In this document: one piece after another, positions 54,658 through 63,026 of the stretch
How the letters are laid out: each line of letters begins with the position of its first letter
Position numbering within the stretch: position 1 is the stretch's first letter
NCBI RefSeq assembly: GCF_030527935.1
Contig: NZ_JAUMZV010000005.1
Span: forward strand, 14,661-78,660
DNA: 64,000 nt
Direction: 5' to 3'
From: Kingella sp. (in: b-proteobacteria)
Lineage (GTDB): Bacteria > Pseudomonadota > Gammaproteobacteria > Burkholderiales > Neisseriaceae
Program-made: the position numbers and the translations under genes
The notes under the pieces: model-generated
Seen by the model: the letters and a program-made list of their open reading frames with translations, nothing else
Database searches by the model: none
Told to the model about the DNA's origin: nothing

Positions 54658-56649
54658 CTAATGCCCCTGCTCACCCGCATCGGCAGGCAAATCTTTGGGG
54701 TAAAACAAATTCATCGGCTGCGCGCGAATTTGTTGCCATGCGCTTTGGAAAATGCCCAGCCAGCTGTCAATCTTGGCTTCGCGCGAGCGCAACGCCACCC
54801 ACAGGGTGAGCATAAAGCTCACAATCAGGTTCACCACGCCAATCAGCAGCACAAAAAACACGCTTTGGATAAACACCCACAGCCCTTCATGCCCTGCGAT
54901 GGCGGCGTAGCCAATATTGGCGGACGAAAAGGCAACGTGGCGAATATCCAGCGGCAGCCCCAGCGCGTGTCCCACAAAGCCTGTCATGCCCAGCAGCATC
55001 CCAAAGCATACGTTCCCCATCAGGCTGCCGTAGTTTTTGTGCAGATAATCGGCAACTTTGCCGCGCAGTTTTTCAGGCAGCAGCCGTTTGAGCACGGGAT
55101 GTTGGCGCAGGCGCATCCGCAGGTTAAGGTAGTCGCAGCGGTTGTCAAAAAAGCCCGAAATAATGCCCGAGCAAAACAGCCACACGCCTGCAATCGCGGC
55201 ATACCAGAGCGTTGCGCCCCAAGGGTTCACCGAATGGATTTGATACGCGACTTCGGCTTCGGTGAGAATGGGCACGCCTTGGGTGAAGCGGTAAACCAGC
55301 GCAATCAGCATGGCGAGCGTCATGGCAACCACCACGTTGCCCGCCACCGCTGCCACTTGCGAGCGCACCACGTCTATCAATAGATGGGCGAGTTTTTGAT
55401 TAACCGCGTGCCCCGATTCGCTGCGTTCTACGGCGGCGGCAAAGCGCGACGCGGTCATGGCGGGTTGTTTGGTGGCAACGGTGAAGTGCAACACGAAAAT
55501 CAGCGCGAAGCCCAAGCCGTAGTTCAAGCCTGCTGCCAAGCCGTAGGCAAAGGGGTTGCTGATGTGCCGCCCCACATACACAATTTTGAACAACGCCATC
55601 AGCGCAATCAACACGCCGCCGCCCGCTGCCGACCACACCATGCCCATGTATTCTTTTTTGCTGCGCGTGATGTAATGCTCGCCGTGGTCGCTGGTGTTTT
55701 GCGTGATGCTGCGGGCAAGCATGCTCACGCTGCGTTTCCATAGGCGCGAGATGTTGTGTTGTTCCGCGCTGGCGCAGGCGAGCGTGCCTGTGAGCGTGAG
55801 TAGGTTGCCGAGCTTGGGTTTTTCGTCTTCAAAGGTGGTGAGCAGCAGCACGATGCGGTTAAACGTTTGGTCTAGCCGTTCCAGCAGATGCGCCACGTCC
55901 ATGGATGCGCCCGCGCCTGTGCCAGTGCCGAGTTTGCGCAGTTTTTCCACTTTGTCGCGGCATTGTTGCAGCATCACTTGCAAATGGCTGTCGTCAAAGG
56001 CTTGGTGTTGAATGTGCGCCGCCAGCCAAGAATGGGTTTCGCGCTTAAACGCGACAAACGATGAATCGCGGTCAAGCAATTTGCGGTCTAGCCGCACCAA
56101 ATCGGGTTCTAGGGCTTCGGCGGCAATCCAAATAGACAACATTTCAATGGCGTGAAAACCTTCCCAGCGCACATAACGGCGCAGCGTGTCGCGCTGGTTG
56201 TTGGGTGTTTTTTGCCAAATCAGATGGAAAAGATGCAGCCATGTTTGCGGACGAATTTCGCGCAGCCAACGGGCATCGCGCGGATTAACCAGCAGCAGGG
56301 CGAATACATCGCGCAGGTCGTTGGGGTCTTTGTAGGCGGGGTTGAAGTGTTCGTATAGCTGCGCAATCAGCTCGCCGCGAAAGCCCTTGCGCGAAAAAAT
56401 CCCCGCGCTAATCAGCAAGGGATACAGCCGCAAGCTGCCCAGCCATTTTGCCAACAGCTCGGCGGTTTTGGCGCATAGCTCGGGGTCTTGTTGCAGCGTG
56501 GTAATCAGCAAGTTCACACGGCTTTCGGCGCGCTTGCCTTTGCGCTGGCGCAGCCAAATCGCCAAGCCTTGCAGCAAGGCGAACGCATCGTTTTGGGCGA
56601 CTTGTTGGGCGATAAATTCGGCAAGGGTGTGGTCTTTGGGGGCAATCAT
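54658..56649 (-). CDS. Gcr-type site-specific recombinase-family membrane protein
   Basis: 663 residues. The first half is soluble and helical (WLRQRKGKRAESRVNLLITT, LLVNPRDARWLREIRPQTWL, QVMLQQCRDKVEKLRKLGTG). The second half has several membrane segments (GVLIALMALFKIVYVGRHIS, GLNYGLGFALIFVLHFTVAT, LWYAAIAGVWLFCSGIISGF, VFFVLLIGVVNLIVSFMLTL). This is the arrangement of the SpecR family named after the gonococcal recombinase Gcr. Despite the name, the multi-span membrane architecture makes a recombinase role doubtful. CTATGGAGTTACC precedes the ATG. Monocistronic. Confidence 0.85.
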   Translation of the reverse strand: MIAPKDHTLAEFIAQQVAQNDAFALLQGLAIWLRQRKGKRAESRVNLLITTLQQDPELCAKTAELLAKWLGSLRLYPLLISAGIFSRKGFRGELIAQLYEHFNPAYKDPNDLRDVFALLLVNPRDARWLREIRPQTWLHLFHLIWQKTPNNQRDTLRRYVRWEGFHAIEMLSIWIAAEALEPDLVRLDRKLLDRDSSFVAFKRETHSWLAAHIQHQAFDDSHLQVMLQQCRDKVEKLRKLGTGTGAGASMDVAHLLERLDQTFNRIVLLLTTFEDEKPKLGNLLTLTGTLACASAEQHNISRLWKRSVSMLARSITQNTSDHGEHYITRSKKEYMGMVWSAAGGGVLIALMALFKIVYVGRHISNPFAYGLAAGLNYGLGFALIFVLHFTVATKQPAMTASRFAAAVERSESGHAVNQKLAHLLIDVVRSQVAAVAGNVVVAMTLAMLIALVYRFTQGVPILTEAEVAYQIHSVNPWGATLWYAAIAGVWLFCSGIISGFFDNRCDYLNLRMRLRQHPVLKRLLPEKLRGKVADYLHKNYGSLMGNVCFGMLLGMTGFVGHALGLPLDIRHVAFSSANIGYAAIAGHEGLWVFIQSVFFVLLIGVVNLIVSFMLTLWVALRSREAKIDSWLGIFQSAWQQIRAQPMNLFYPKDLPADAGEQGH

Positions 56650-56660
56650 GGTAACTCCAT

Positions 56661-56825
56661 AGGCAGCCTGAAAACGGGTAAACGGCTTTTCAGGCTGCCT
56701 TTAATGTGCGTTTTTGTAAAGATGGGGGATTATAGCATTTGGCGTTTTCAGGCTGCCTTATTGGGCGGTTAATAGGCTGCCTGAAAACGGGATTTGCGCC
56801 ATCAAACGCTGTTTCAGGCTGCATC
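56661..56825. repeat. Cluster of DUS upstream of two divergent genes
   Basis: Inverted pair 56661-56700, a second pair (TTTTCAGGCTGCCTTA at about 56745, AATAGGCTGCCTGAAAACG at about 56771, the latter an AGGCTGCCTGAA variant), and a partial DUS at 56812. No gene between 56650 and 56961. Confidence 0.7.
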
Positions 56826-56961
56826 ATGTTTACAATAAAACACACGCCGCCTGCCATCCGCATAATTCATTAACATAGCTTTACTGTCTATGTTTATAAT
56901 ACGGCATCAACACGACCACGCATCTACCAAAAACGAGAAAGCAAGAGAAGGAAATTCGCAG

Positions 56962-57681
56962 ATGGCAATCGTAGAATGGACCCCCGATTTAAACACAGGC
57001 ATCCCCGATATTGATGAGCAGCACCAACAAATGCTGCATCATATCAACGATTTCTATGAAGCGGCGAACGCCAAAGACAAAAACCGCATGTCAATCGTTT
57101 TGTTTGACCTGATTAACAGCACCCTTGCCCACTTCCAATACGAAGAAGCACTGATGGAACAAGCCAAATACCCCCTGCTTGAACCCCATCGCCGCGTGCA
57201 CAAAAACTTTATTGATAAGCTCATGGCGTTGCACGAAAAACTGCAAACCATGGAAACCACAGACGACATCGCCGTGCTGCTGATTGACAGCCTAGACGGC
57301 TGGCTGTTCCGCCACATTCGCATCAACGACAAAGGCTACACCAACAGCGTAAATGAATCAGGCGTGTACCAAGCCATGCACGAAAACATGGTCGCCGCCC
57401 GCGCCGCGCAAATGCAAGAGTATGGCGAAGTGGCCGAGCCAGAACCTGCGCCACAACCCGCTCAGCAGCCCGCGCCACGCCCTGCGCCGCAAGCGCAGCC
57501 AGCCCCCGTGCAGCCCAAGCCCGCGCCAAAACCCGAACCCAAACCTGCGCCCGCTGTGCCGCCCAAACCCGAACCTAAACCCGAGCCCGCCGCACCCAAA
57601 GCCGAACCCACCGCACCTAAACACAACGAACCCGAAGACGACGAACCACGCGGCTGGGCAAGCGGCAACTGGAAATTCTAA
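56962..57681 (+). CDS. Bacteriohaemerythrin with Pro-rich C-terminal tail
   Basis: 239 residues from ATG 56962 (GAAGGAAATTCGCAG ahead). The first ~135 form a bacteriohaemerythrin domain: DIDEQHQQMLHHINDFYEAA, STLAHFQYEEALMEQAKYP, LEPHRRVHKNFIDKLM, GWLFRHIRINDKGY, carrying the usual five His and two carboxylate ligands of an O2-binding di-iron centre. The remaining ~100 residues are almost entirely Pro, Ala, Lys, Glu and Gln (KPAPKPEPKPAPAVPPKPEP), ending GWASGNWKF. Such a tail could span the cell wall or tether the protein; unusual for the family. Followed 43 bases later by a second copy without the tail. Confidence 0.92.
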   Translation: MAIVEWTPDLNTGIPDIDEQHQQMLHHINDFYEAANAKDKNRMSIVLFDLINSTLAHFQYEEALMEQAKYPLLEPHRRVHKNFIDKLMALHEKLQTMETTDDIAVLLIDSLDGWLFRHIRINDKGYTNSVNESGVYQAMHENMVAARAAQMQEYGEVAEPEPAPQPAQQPAPRPAPQAQPAPVQPKPAPKPEPKPAPAVPPKPEPKPEPAAPKAEPTAPKHNEPEDDEPRGWASGNWKF

Positions 57682-57724
57682 AAAAAATTACACAATACTA
57701 CAACGCCAAAAAAAGGACACAATC

Positions 57725-58129
57725 ATGGCTTACGTTTACTGGACACACGACCTAGAAACAGGCTTTCCCGACATTGACGAGCAACATCGCCACCTTGTTG
57801 AATGCCTTGATGCGCTGTATGCCGCCCAAGAAAAAGGCGACCGCGCCGAAGTGGGCAAAGTGCTGGAAGAGTTGATTTTCTACACCGCCGACCATTTCGC
57901 CTACGAAGAGCGCATGCTGGAAGACGCGCACTATCGCCTTGTTGAGCAACACAAAAAAGTGCATCTGAACTTTGTGAACAAAGTGCTGGAATTTCAAAAA
58001 CGCTTTGATGCAGGCGAAGACGTTGCCCAAGATATGCTGCAACTACTGGAAGGCTGGCTGTTCCGCCACATCCGCATCAACGACATGGGCTTTGTGGAAG
58101 ACGTGAAAAAAGCGCAAGCTGCTCAATAG
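57725..58129 (+). CDS. Bacteriohaemerythrin, single domain
   Basis: 134 residues: DIDEQHRHLVECLDALYAAQ, FYTADHFAYEERMLEDAHYR, VEQHKKVHLNFVNKVLEFQK, GWLFRHIRINDMGFVEDV. All iron-ligand positions are present. Binds O2 reversibly; known roles include delivering O2 to oxidases or buffering it. It probably forms an operon with the preceding tailed paralogue (43-base gap, AAAAGGACACAATC before the ATG). Both are homologous but well diverged. Confidence 0.94.
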   Translation: MAYVYWTHDLETGFPDIDEQHRHLVECLDALYAAQEKGDRAEVGKVLEELIFYTADHFAYEERMLEDAHYRLVEQHKKVHLNFVNKVLEFQKRFDAGEDVAQDMLQLLEGWLFRHIRINDMGFVEDVKKAQAAQ

Positions 58130-58198
58130 GCAGCCTGAAAACTAAATTTCAACAATAATGGCAATAATTACTCAACCGCAACAGAAGGAAATCCAACC

Positions 58199-58612
58199 AT
58201 GAAAGCACAATGCCAATGCGGCTGCGTAACCCTTGAAGTCAGCCATAACCACCAAGTTCACGCTTGCCATTGTGGCAAATGTCGCCAACGCGCAGGCGGC
58301 GCATCGTTTGTTGTAACAGCCGAAAGCCAGCCACACATCAGCGGCGGCGAACACATCGGCAGCTATCGTTCATCCGATTGGGCGGAGCGCACTTTTTGCA
58401 AACAATGCGGCACACAGCTTTATTTCCACCTGCTGCCTGAAAGCGGTATGGACGCATGGTATGTGAACGCTGGCTTGTTTGCCGACAATGCCGATTTTGC
58501 CTTGACGCTGCAAATGTTTGTTGATTGCCAAGCCCCGTATTACCACTTGGCAGACGACACGCCCAAGCTCACGGAGCATCAGTTTTTAGAAATGGTGGGC
58601 GCGGCGGAGTAA
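58199..58612 (+). CDS. GFA-family (glutathione-dependent formaldehyde-activating-like) zinc protein
   Basis: 137 residues. Zinc-binding cysteines are in CQCGCVTLEV, HACHCGKCRQRAGGASF and TFCKQCGTQLYF, the CENP-V/GFA pattern. The prototype binds S-hydroxymethylglutathione; most relatives have unknown substrates, so the enzymatic role is only suggested. AGAAGGAAATCCAACC precedes the ATG. Separated from the haemerythrin gene by one DUS. Confidence 0.9.
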   Translation: MKAQCQCGCVTLEVSHNHQVHACHCGKCRQRAGGASFVVTAESQPHISGGEHIGSYRSSDWAERTFCKQCGTQLYFHLLPESGMDAWYVNAGLFADNADFALTLQMFVDCQAPYYHLADDTPKLTEHQFLEMVGAAE

Positions 58613-58651
58613 GGCAGCCTGAAAACATACCCCACGCTGCAACCACATAAT

Positions 58652-58783
58652 AGGCAGCCTGAAAACGAGTGATACCGTTTTCAGGCTGCCTTTATTGTTT
58701 CGGGATGGTGTAAACATCGTTTCAGGCTGCCTTACCCGCATAACAGCAGCCTGAAAACCCTGCGCCCCGCTTTCAGGCTGCCT
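58652..58783. repeat. DUS cluster between the GFA gene and nuoA
   Basis: Pair TAGGCAGCCTGAAAACG / CGTTTTCAGGCTGCCTTT (58652-58693), a second pair around 58720-58757, and a single DUS at 58770-58783. The region 58784-58985 should contain the nuo promoter (TTAAAAT near 58941-58947 is a candidate -10) but I cannot fix a -35. Confidence 0.7.
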
Positions 58784-58985
58784 CTGCTCTCATCGCAAAC
58801 ACCCCGCCCAATCCATCATCTTGACCATCTCTTAACACAAACCACCCGCAAATAAGAATGACTATCAAGAACGCATTGAAAATACGGAACTTTTACAAAT
58901 ATTCCTTTCGTTTGCAACTTTTAAACATCATCAAAATTCGTTAAAATGCGCCACCATTTTTACTGCGGAATATTAAGGTCGCACC

Positions 58986-59354
58986 ATGTTAGCCAACTAT
59001 TTTCCCATACTCATTTTTGCCATCATCGGCATCATTGCGGGCATCGTCTTTATCGGACTCGGCACGCTGCTCGGCCCCAAACGCCACTACGCCGAAAAAG
59101 ACACCCCCTTTGAATGCGGCTTTGAAGCCTTTGAAAACGCGCGCATGAAATTTGACGTGCGCTATTATCTGGTCGCCATCCTGTTTATTTTGTTCGACCT
59201 CGAAGTCGCCTTCATGGTGCCCTGGGCAGTGGTGTATAAAGACCTGATGGCCGACACGGGCGCGTATGCGTTCTGGTCGATGCTGGTGTTCATCGTCGTG
59301 CTGACGGTGGGCTTTGTTTACGAATGGAAAAAAGGTGCGCTCGAATGGGAATAG
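58986..59354 (+). CDS. nuoA: NADH-quinone oxidoreductase subunit A
   Basis: 122 residues with three membrane segments (FPILIFAIIGIIAGIVFIGL, YYLVAILFILFDLEVAFMVP, WSMLVFIVVLTVGFVYEWKK) and the conserved loop KDTPFECGFEAFENARMKFD. Membrane-arm subunit of complex I near the quinone site. Codon use in the first two-thirds looks like the rest of the window (TTT for Phe), while from about 59190 TTC becomes common, matching the following nuo genes. It overlaps nuoB by 10 bases. Confidence 0.97.
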   Translation: MLANYFPILIFAIIGIIAGIVFIGLGTLLGPKRHYAEKDTPFECGFEAFENARMKFDVRYYLVAILFILFDLEVAFMVPWAVVYKDLMADTGAYAFWSMLVFIVVLTVGFVYEWKKGALEWE

Positions 59355-59824
59355 AAGGCGTTTTGAACAAAGGCTTCGTAACCGCCAGCGCGGATACGGT
59401 GTTGAACTATGTCCGCACGGGCTCGCTTTGGCCGGTTACTTTCGGCTTGGCATGCTGCGCGGTGGAAATGATGCACGCCGGTATGGCGCGCTACGACCTT
59501 GACCGCTTCGGCATCATCTTCCGCCCGTCCCCCCGTCAGGCCGATTTGATGATTGTGGCCGGCACGCTCACCAACAAAATGGCGCCCGCCCTGCGCCGCG
59601 TGTACGACCAAATGGCCGAGCCGCGCTGGGTGCTGTCGATGGGTTCGTGCGCCAACGGCGGCGGCTATTACCACTATTCCTATTCCGTGGTGCGCGGCGC
59701 AGACCGCGTCGTGCCGGTGGACGTGTACGTGCCCGGCTGCCCGCCGACCGCCGAAGCCCTGCTGTACGGCCTTATCCAGCTTCAAGGCAAAATTAAACGC
59801 ACCTGCACGATTGAGCGGAATTAG
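59345..59824 (+). CDS. nuoB: NADH-quinone oxidoreductase subunit B
   Basis: 159 residues from ATG 59345, overlapping nuoA. Ligands of the N2 [4Fe-4S] cluster: CC in FGLACCAVEMMHAGMARYDL, Cys in SMGSCANGGGYYHYSYS and Cys in VPGCPPTAEALLYGL. N2 passes electrons to quinone. In most Neisseriaceae nuoC follows directly; here a DUS pair of a different dialect, an acetyltransferase and a hydrolase come in between. Confidence 0.97.
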   Translation: MGIEGVLNKGFVTASADTVLNYVRTGSLWPVTFGLACCAVEMMHAGMARYDLDRFGIIFRPSPRQADLMIVAGTLTNKMAPALRRVYDQMAEPRWVLSMGSCANGGGYYHYSYSVVRGADRVVPVDVYVPGCPPTAEALLYGLIQLQGKIKRTCTIERN

Positions 59825-59826
59825 GA

Positions 59827-59878
59827 TGCAGGCTGCTTTTGGAACGATGGCAGCCTGAAGCCGAAAAAGCAGCCTGCA
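59827..59878. repeat. Inverted pair of AAGCAGCCTGCA (second DUS dialect)
   Basis: TGCAGGCTGCTT at 59827-59838 and AAGCAGCCTGCA at 59867-59878 flank a partial GGCAGCCTGAA. AAGCAGCCTGCA matches what I recall as the AA-king3DUS dialect. Further copies at 61139, 62965 and 63519; none seen before 59.8 kb. Confidence 0.85.
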
Positions 59879-59896
59879 CATCATAAGGAAAGCAAA

Positions 59897-60292
59897 ATGG
59901 CCATTACCTACGACCAACGCCGCCCCGAAATCGACGACATCATCGCCATTTACCAAAGCAGCGGCATCAAACGCCCCATTCAGGATACCGACCGCATCCG
60001 CCAGATGTACCGCCACGCCAATCTCGTCATCACCGCGTGGGACGGCGAAAAACCCGTCGGCATTGCCCGCGCGCTGACCGATTTCAGCTACTGCTGCTAT
60101 CTTTCAGATTTGGCCGTGCGCGCCGAATACCAGCACCAAGGCATCGGCAAACGCCTGATTGGCGAAGTGAAGCAGGCAGTCGGTGAACAAAGCATGCTGC
60201 TCCTGCTTTCCGCGCCCGCCGCCATGGACTATTACCCGAAAATAGGCATGGAGACCGTGTCCAACGGCTTTATGATTAAGCGGACGGAATAA
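59897..60292 (+). CDS. GNAT-family N-acetyltransferase inside the nuo operon
   Basis: 131 residues. GNAT order: RPEIDDIIAIYQSSGIKRPI, VITAWDGEKPVGIARALTDF, CYLSDLAVRAEYQHQGIGKR (acetyl-CoA pyrophosphate loop Q-x-x-G-I-G-K), MLLLLSAPAAMDYYPKIGME. Substrate unknown. AAGGAAAGCAAA precedes the ATG. It sits between nuoB and nuoC in the same direction and is bracketed by uptake sequences, so it appears to have been inserted in the operon as cargo. Confidence 0.88.
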   Translation: MAITYDQRRPEIDDIIAIYQSSGIKRPIQDTDRIRQMYRHANLVITAWDGEKPVGIARALTDFSYCCYLSDLAVRAEYQHQGIGKRLIGEVKQAVGEQSMLLLLSAPAAMDYYPKIGMETVSNGFMIKRTE

Positions 60293-60330
60293 CAGGAGCA
60301 TTTCAGGCAGCCTGAAACCAAGGAAAATCC

Positions 60331-61083
60331 ATGCAGTCCAAAATCATCGAATATCAAGGTGCGCTGCTGCACTACCAAATCGGCGGCAAGGAAATAGCTC
60401 CCGTTATCGTATTGCTGCACGGCGGTTTCGGTTCGATTGCCGACTTTTCCCCGCTGTTGCCACGTTTGCAGCAACACTACCACGTGATTGCGATAGATAC
60501 GCGCGGGCATGGACGCCCCACGCTCGGCACAGCCGCACTGACCTATGCCCAAGCCGCCGATGATGTGTGCCAAATCCTGCGGCATGAAGGCGTGGAAAAA
60601 TACAGCCTGTTCGGATTCAGCGACGGAGGAATAACTGCCTACCGATTAGGCGCGGAAGACAAAAATATCGAAAAAATCATTACCGTGGGTGCGGAGTGGC
60701 ACAAAAAGCACTTGAGTGGTGTTCGCCCGATGTTTGAAGCGGTAAACAGTGATTTTGTAAAAGAAAATCTGCCCGAACAGCTTGCCGCTTATCAGGCGGC
60801 CAATCCCGAGCCTGATGCGGATAAATGGGCGGCAGCATTGAAAGCCATGTGGCTGGACGAGGGCGCGAGCGGTTATCCCAACGAAAACATCCGCCAAATT
60901 CAAGCTCCCGTGCTGGCGGTGCGCGGAGAAGCCGATTTCCTGCTTGCCTTTGACGACTGGGCCGAACTGAAAACCGAATTGCCCGATGTGCATTTGATGA
61001 GCGTGCCGTTTGCCGCGCACGAAGCCGTGAAAGAGCAGCCTGAAATCGTATGGGCGGCCGTGCAGGCATTTCAGGCAGCCTGA
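60331..61083 (+). CDS. Alpha/beta hydrolase inside the nuo operon
   Basis: 250 residues. Oxyanion region VIVLLHGGFGSIADFSPLLP, IAIDTRGHGRPTLGTAALTY, nucleophile elbow LFGFSDGGITAYRLG (Ser), acid in VRGEADFLLAFDDW and His in MSVPFAAHEAVK. Substrate unknown. The last codons and stop come from a DUS (FQAA-stop). Second inserted gene between nuoB and nuoC; an AACCAAGGAAAATCC ribosome binding site is clear. Confidence 0.9.
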   Translation: MQSKIIEYQGALLHYQIGGKEIAPVIVLLHGGFGSIADFSPLLPRLQQHYHVIAIDTRGHGRPTLGTAALTYAQAADDVCQILRHEGVEKYSLFGFSDGGITAYRLGAEDKNIEKIITVGAEWHKKHLSGVRPMFEAVNSDFVKENLPEQLAAYQAANPEPDADKWAAALKAMWLDEGASGYPNENIRQIQAPVLAVRGEADFLLAFDDWAELKTELPDVHLMSVPFAAHEAVKEQPEIVWAAVQAFQAA

Positions 61084-61119
61084 AACCCCAAAAAACAAAA
61101 CCCCAACCAGGAACGTACC

Positions 61120-61707
61120 ATGCACGTTTTAGACCTAAAAGCAGCCTGCACCCGCATACTGGGCGGCAAGGCGGACAACATTATCCTTGCATTCGGCGAA
61201 CTCACCGTCGAATGCCGTTCCGAGCACTATCTCGACATCATGCAGACCCTGCGCGACCATGCCGAGCTGCATTTTGAAACGCTGATTGACCTGTGCGGCG
61301 TGGATTACAGCACCTACAAAAACCAAGAATGGCACGGCAAACGCTTCGCCGTGGTCAGCCAACTGTTGTCCGTGCGGAACAACCAGCGCGTGCGCGTGCG
61401 CGTGTGGGCGGACGACGACAGCTTCCCCATCGTCCACACCGTTACCCACCTGTATAACGGCGCAGACTGGTACGAGCGCGAAGCCTTCGATATGTACGGC
61501 ATTATCTTCAACGAACACCCCGATTTGCGCCGCATCCTGACCGACTACGGTTTTGTCGGCCACCCGTTCCGCAAAGACTTCCCCGTGTCCGGCCATGTGG
61601 AAATGCGTTATGACGAAACCGAAAAACGCGTTATTTATCAACCCGTAACCATTGAGCCGCGCGAAATCACGCCGCGCGTTGTCCGCGAGGAGAACTACGG
61701 TGGCTAA
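61120..61707 (+). CDS. nuoC: NADH-quinone oxidoreductase subunit C
   Basis: 195 residues. The 30-kDa subunit block is RVWADDDSFPIVHTVTHLYN, ADWYEREAFDMYGIIFNEHP and DLRRILTDYGFVGHPFRKDF. It is separate from nuoD, not fused as in E. coli. A king3-type DUS at 61139-61150 lies in the coding sequence (encoding KAACT near the N-terminus). It overlaps the GTG start of nuoD by 8 bases. Confidence 0.97.
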   Translation: MHVLDLKAACTRILGGKADNIILAFGELTVECRSEHYLDIMQTLRDHAELHFETLIDLCGVDYSTYKNQEWHGKRFAVVSQLLSVRNNQRVRVRVWADDDSFPIVHTVTHLYNGADWYEREAFDMYGIIFNEHPDLRRILTDYGFVGHPFRKDFPVSGHVEMRYDETEKRVIYQPVTIEPREITPRVVREENYGG

Positions 61708-62956
61708 ACTCAGAAACTACACCATCAACTTCGGTCCGCAGCACCCCGCCGCCCACGGCGTATTGCGCATGATTTTGGAATTGGACGGCGAACAAATCGT
61801 CCGCGCCGACCCGCATATCGGCCTGTTGCACCGCGGCACGGAAAAACTGGCCGAAACCAAAACCTACCTGCAAGCCCTGCCGTATATGGACCGTTTGGAC
61901 TACGTTTCCATGATGGTGAACGAGCAGGCCTACTGCCTTGCCGTGGAAAAACTGCTCGGATTGGAAATCCCTATCCGCGCCAAATACATCCGTACCATGT
62001 TCGCCGAAGTAACGCGCATTCTGAACCACCTGATGGGTGTCGGTTCGCACGCCTTGGATATCGGCGCGATGACTGCGATTCTGTATGCCTTCCGCGACCG
62101 CGAAGAACTGATGGATTTGTACGAAGCCGTGTCCGGCGCACGCATGCACGCCGCGTATTTCCGCATCGGCGGCGTGTACCGCGACCTGCCCGACTTCATG
62201 CCGAAATACGAAAAAAGCAAATTCCGCAGCGCGAAAGTGTTGAAAGAACTCAATGCTTCCCGCGAAGGCACCATGCTCGACTTTATCGATGCCTTCTGCG
62301 AACGCTTCCCCAAAAACATCGACACGCTGGAAACTCTGCTCACCGACAACCGCATTTGGAAACAGCGTACGGTCGGCATCGGCGTGGTTTCCCCTGAGCG
62401 CGCGCTGCAAAAAGGCTTCACCGGCGTGATGCTGCGCGGTTCCGGCGTGGAATGGGACGTGCGTAAAAAACAACCGTATGAAGTGTACGACCAAATTGAT
62501 TTTGACATCCCCGTCGGCGTGAACGGCGACTGCTACGACCGCTATCTCTGCCGCATGGCGGAAATGCGCCAGTCCGTCTGTATCATCAAACAATGCGCCG
62601 ACTGGCTGCGTGCAAACCCCGGCCTGCCCGTGATTACCGACAACCACAAAGTCGCCCCACCCAAACGCACCGAAATGAAACAGGGCATGGAAGACCTGAT
62701 TCACCATTTCAAACTGTTTACCGAAGGTATGCACGTGCCCGAAGGCGAAACCTACACCGCCGTGGAACACCCCAAAGGCGAATTCGGCGTGTACATCATT
62801 TCGGACGGCGCGAACAAGCCCTACCGCCTGAAAATCCGCGCCCCCGGCTTTGCCCACCTGCAAGGCATGGACGAAATGGCGCGCGGCCACCTGCTCGCCG
62901 ACGTGGTGGCGATTATCGGCACGCAGGATATCGTATTCGGGGAAGTGGACCGATAA
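61700..62956 (+). CDS. nuoD: NADH-quinone oxidoreductase subunit D
   Basis: 418 residues starting at GTG 61700 (CGAGGAGAACTACG ahead); the first in-frame ATG at 61652 lies inside nuoC. The 49-kDa subunit is seen in NYTINFGPQHPAAHGVLRMI, HIGLLHRGTEKLAETKTYLQ, NEQAYCLAVEKLLGLEIPIR, HALDIGAMTAILYAFRDREE, and the C-terminal DIVFGEVDR. It lines the quinone-binding pocket with NuoB. Confidence 0.97.
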   Translation: MAKLRNYTINFGPQHPAAHGVLRMILELDGEQIVRADPHIGLLHRGTEKLAETKTYLQALPYMDRLDYVSMMVNEQAYCLAVEKLLGLEIPIRAKYIRTMFAEVTRILNHLMGVGSHALDIGAMTAILYAFRDREELMDLYEAVSGARMHAAYFRIGGVYRDLPDFMPKYEKSKFRSAKVLKELNASREGTMLDFIDAFCERFPKNIDTLETLLTDNRIWKQRTVGIGVVSPERALQKGFTGVMLRGSGVEWDVRKKQPYEVYDQIDFDIPVGVNGDCYDRYLCRMAEMRQSVCIIKQCADWLRANPGLPVITDNHKVAPPKRTEMKQGMEDLIHHFKLFTEGMHVPEGETYTAVEHPKGEFGVYIISDGANKPYRLKIRAPGFAHLQGMDEMARGHLLADVVAIIGTQDIVFGEVDR

Positions 62957-62964
62957 GCCGCAAA

Positions 62965-62995
62965 AAGCAGCCTGCACTTTTCAGGCTGCCTGAAA
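62965..62995. repeat. Mixed-dialect DUS pair after nuoD
   Basis: AAGCAGCCTGCA (62965-62976) followed by TTTTCAGGCTGCCTGAAAC. The two dialects can still pair over the GCAGCCTG core. Confidence 0.8.
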
Positions 62996-63026
62996 CCCGC
63001 CCCATCATTTTATCGAGAACAAAACC

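Noticed and set aside
54658..56649. Active DNA recombinase
   Set aside because: The gene belongs to the Gcr-named family, but the protein has multiple membrane segments and no catalytic Tyr or Ser recombinase motif that I can see, so I kept only the family name.
56771..56786. AGGCTGCCTGAA words as evidence for a Simonsiella-type DUS dialect
   Set aside because: They are rare and mostly arise where CAGGCTGCC and TGCCTGAA overlap in palindromic DUS variants; not a separate dialect here.
61667..62977. 436-codon minus-strand ORF
   Set aside because: Exact antisense of nuoD; no motif.
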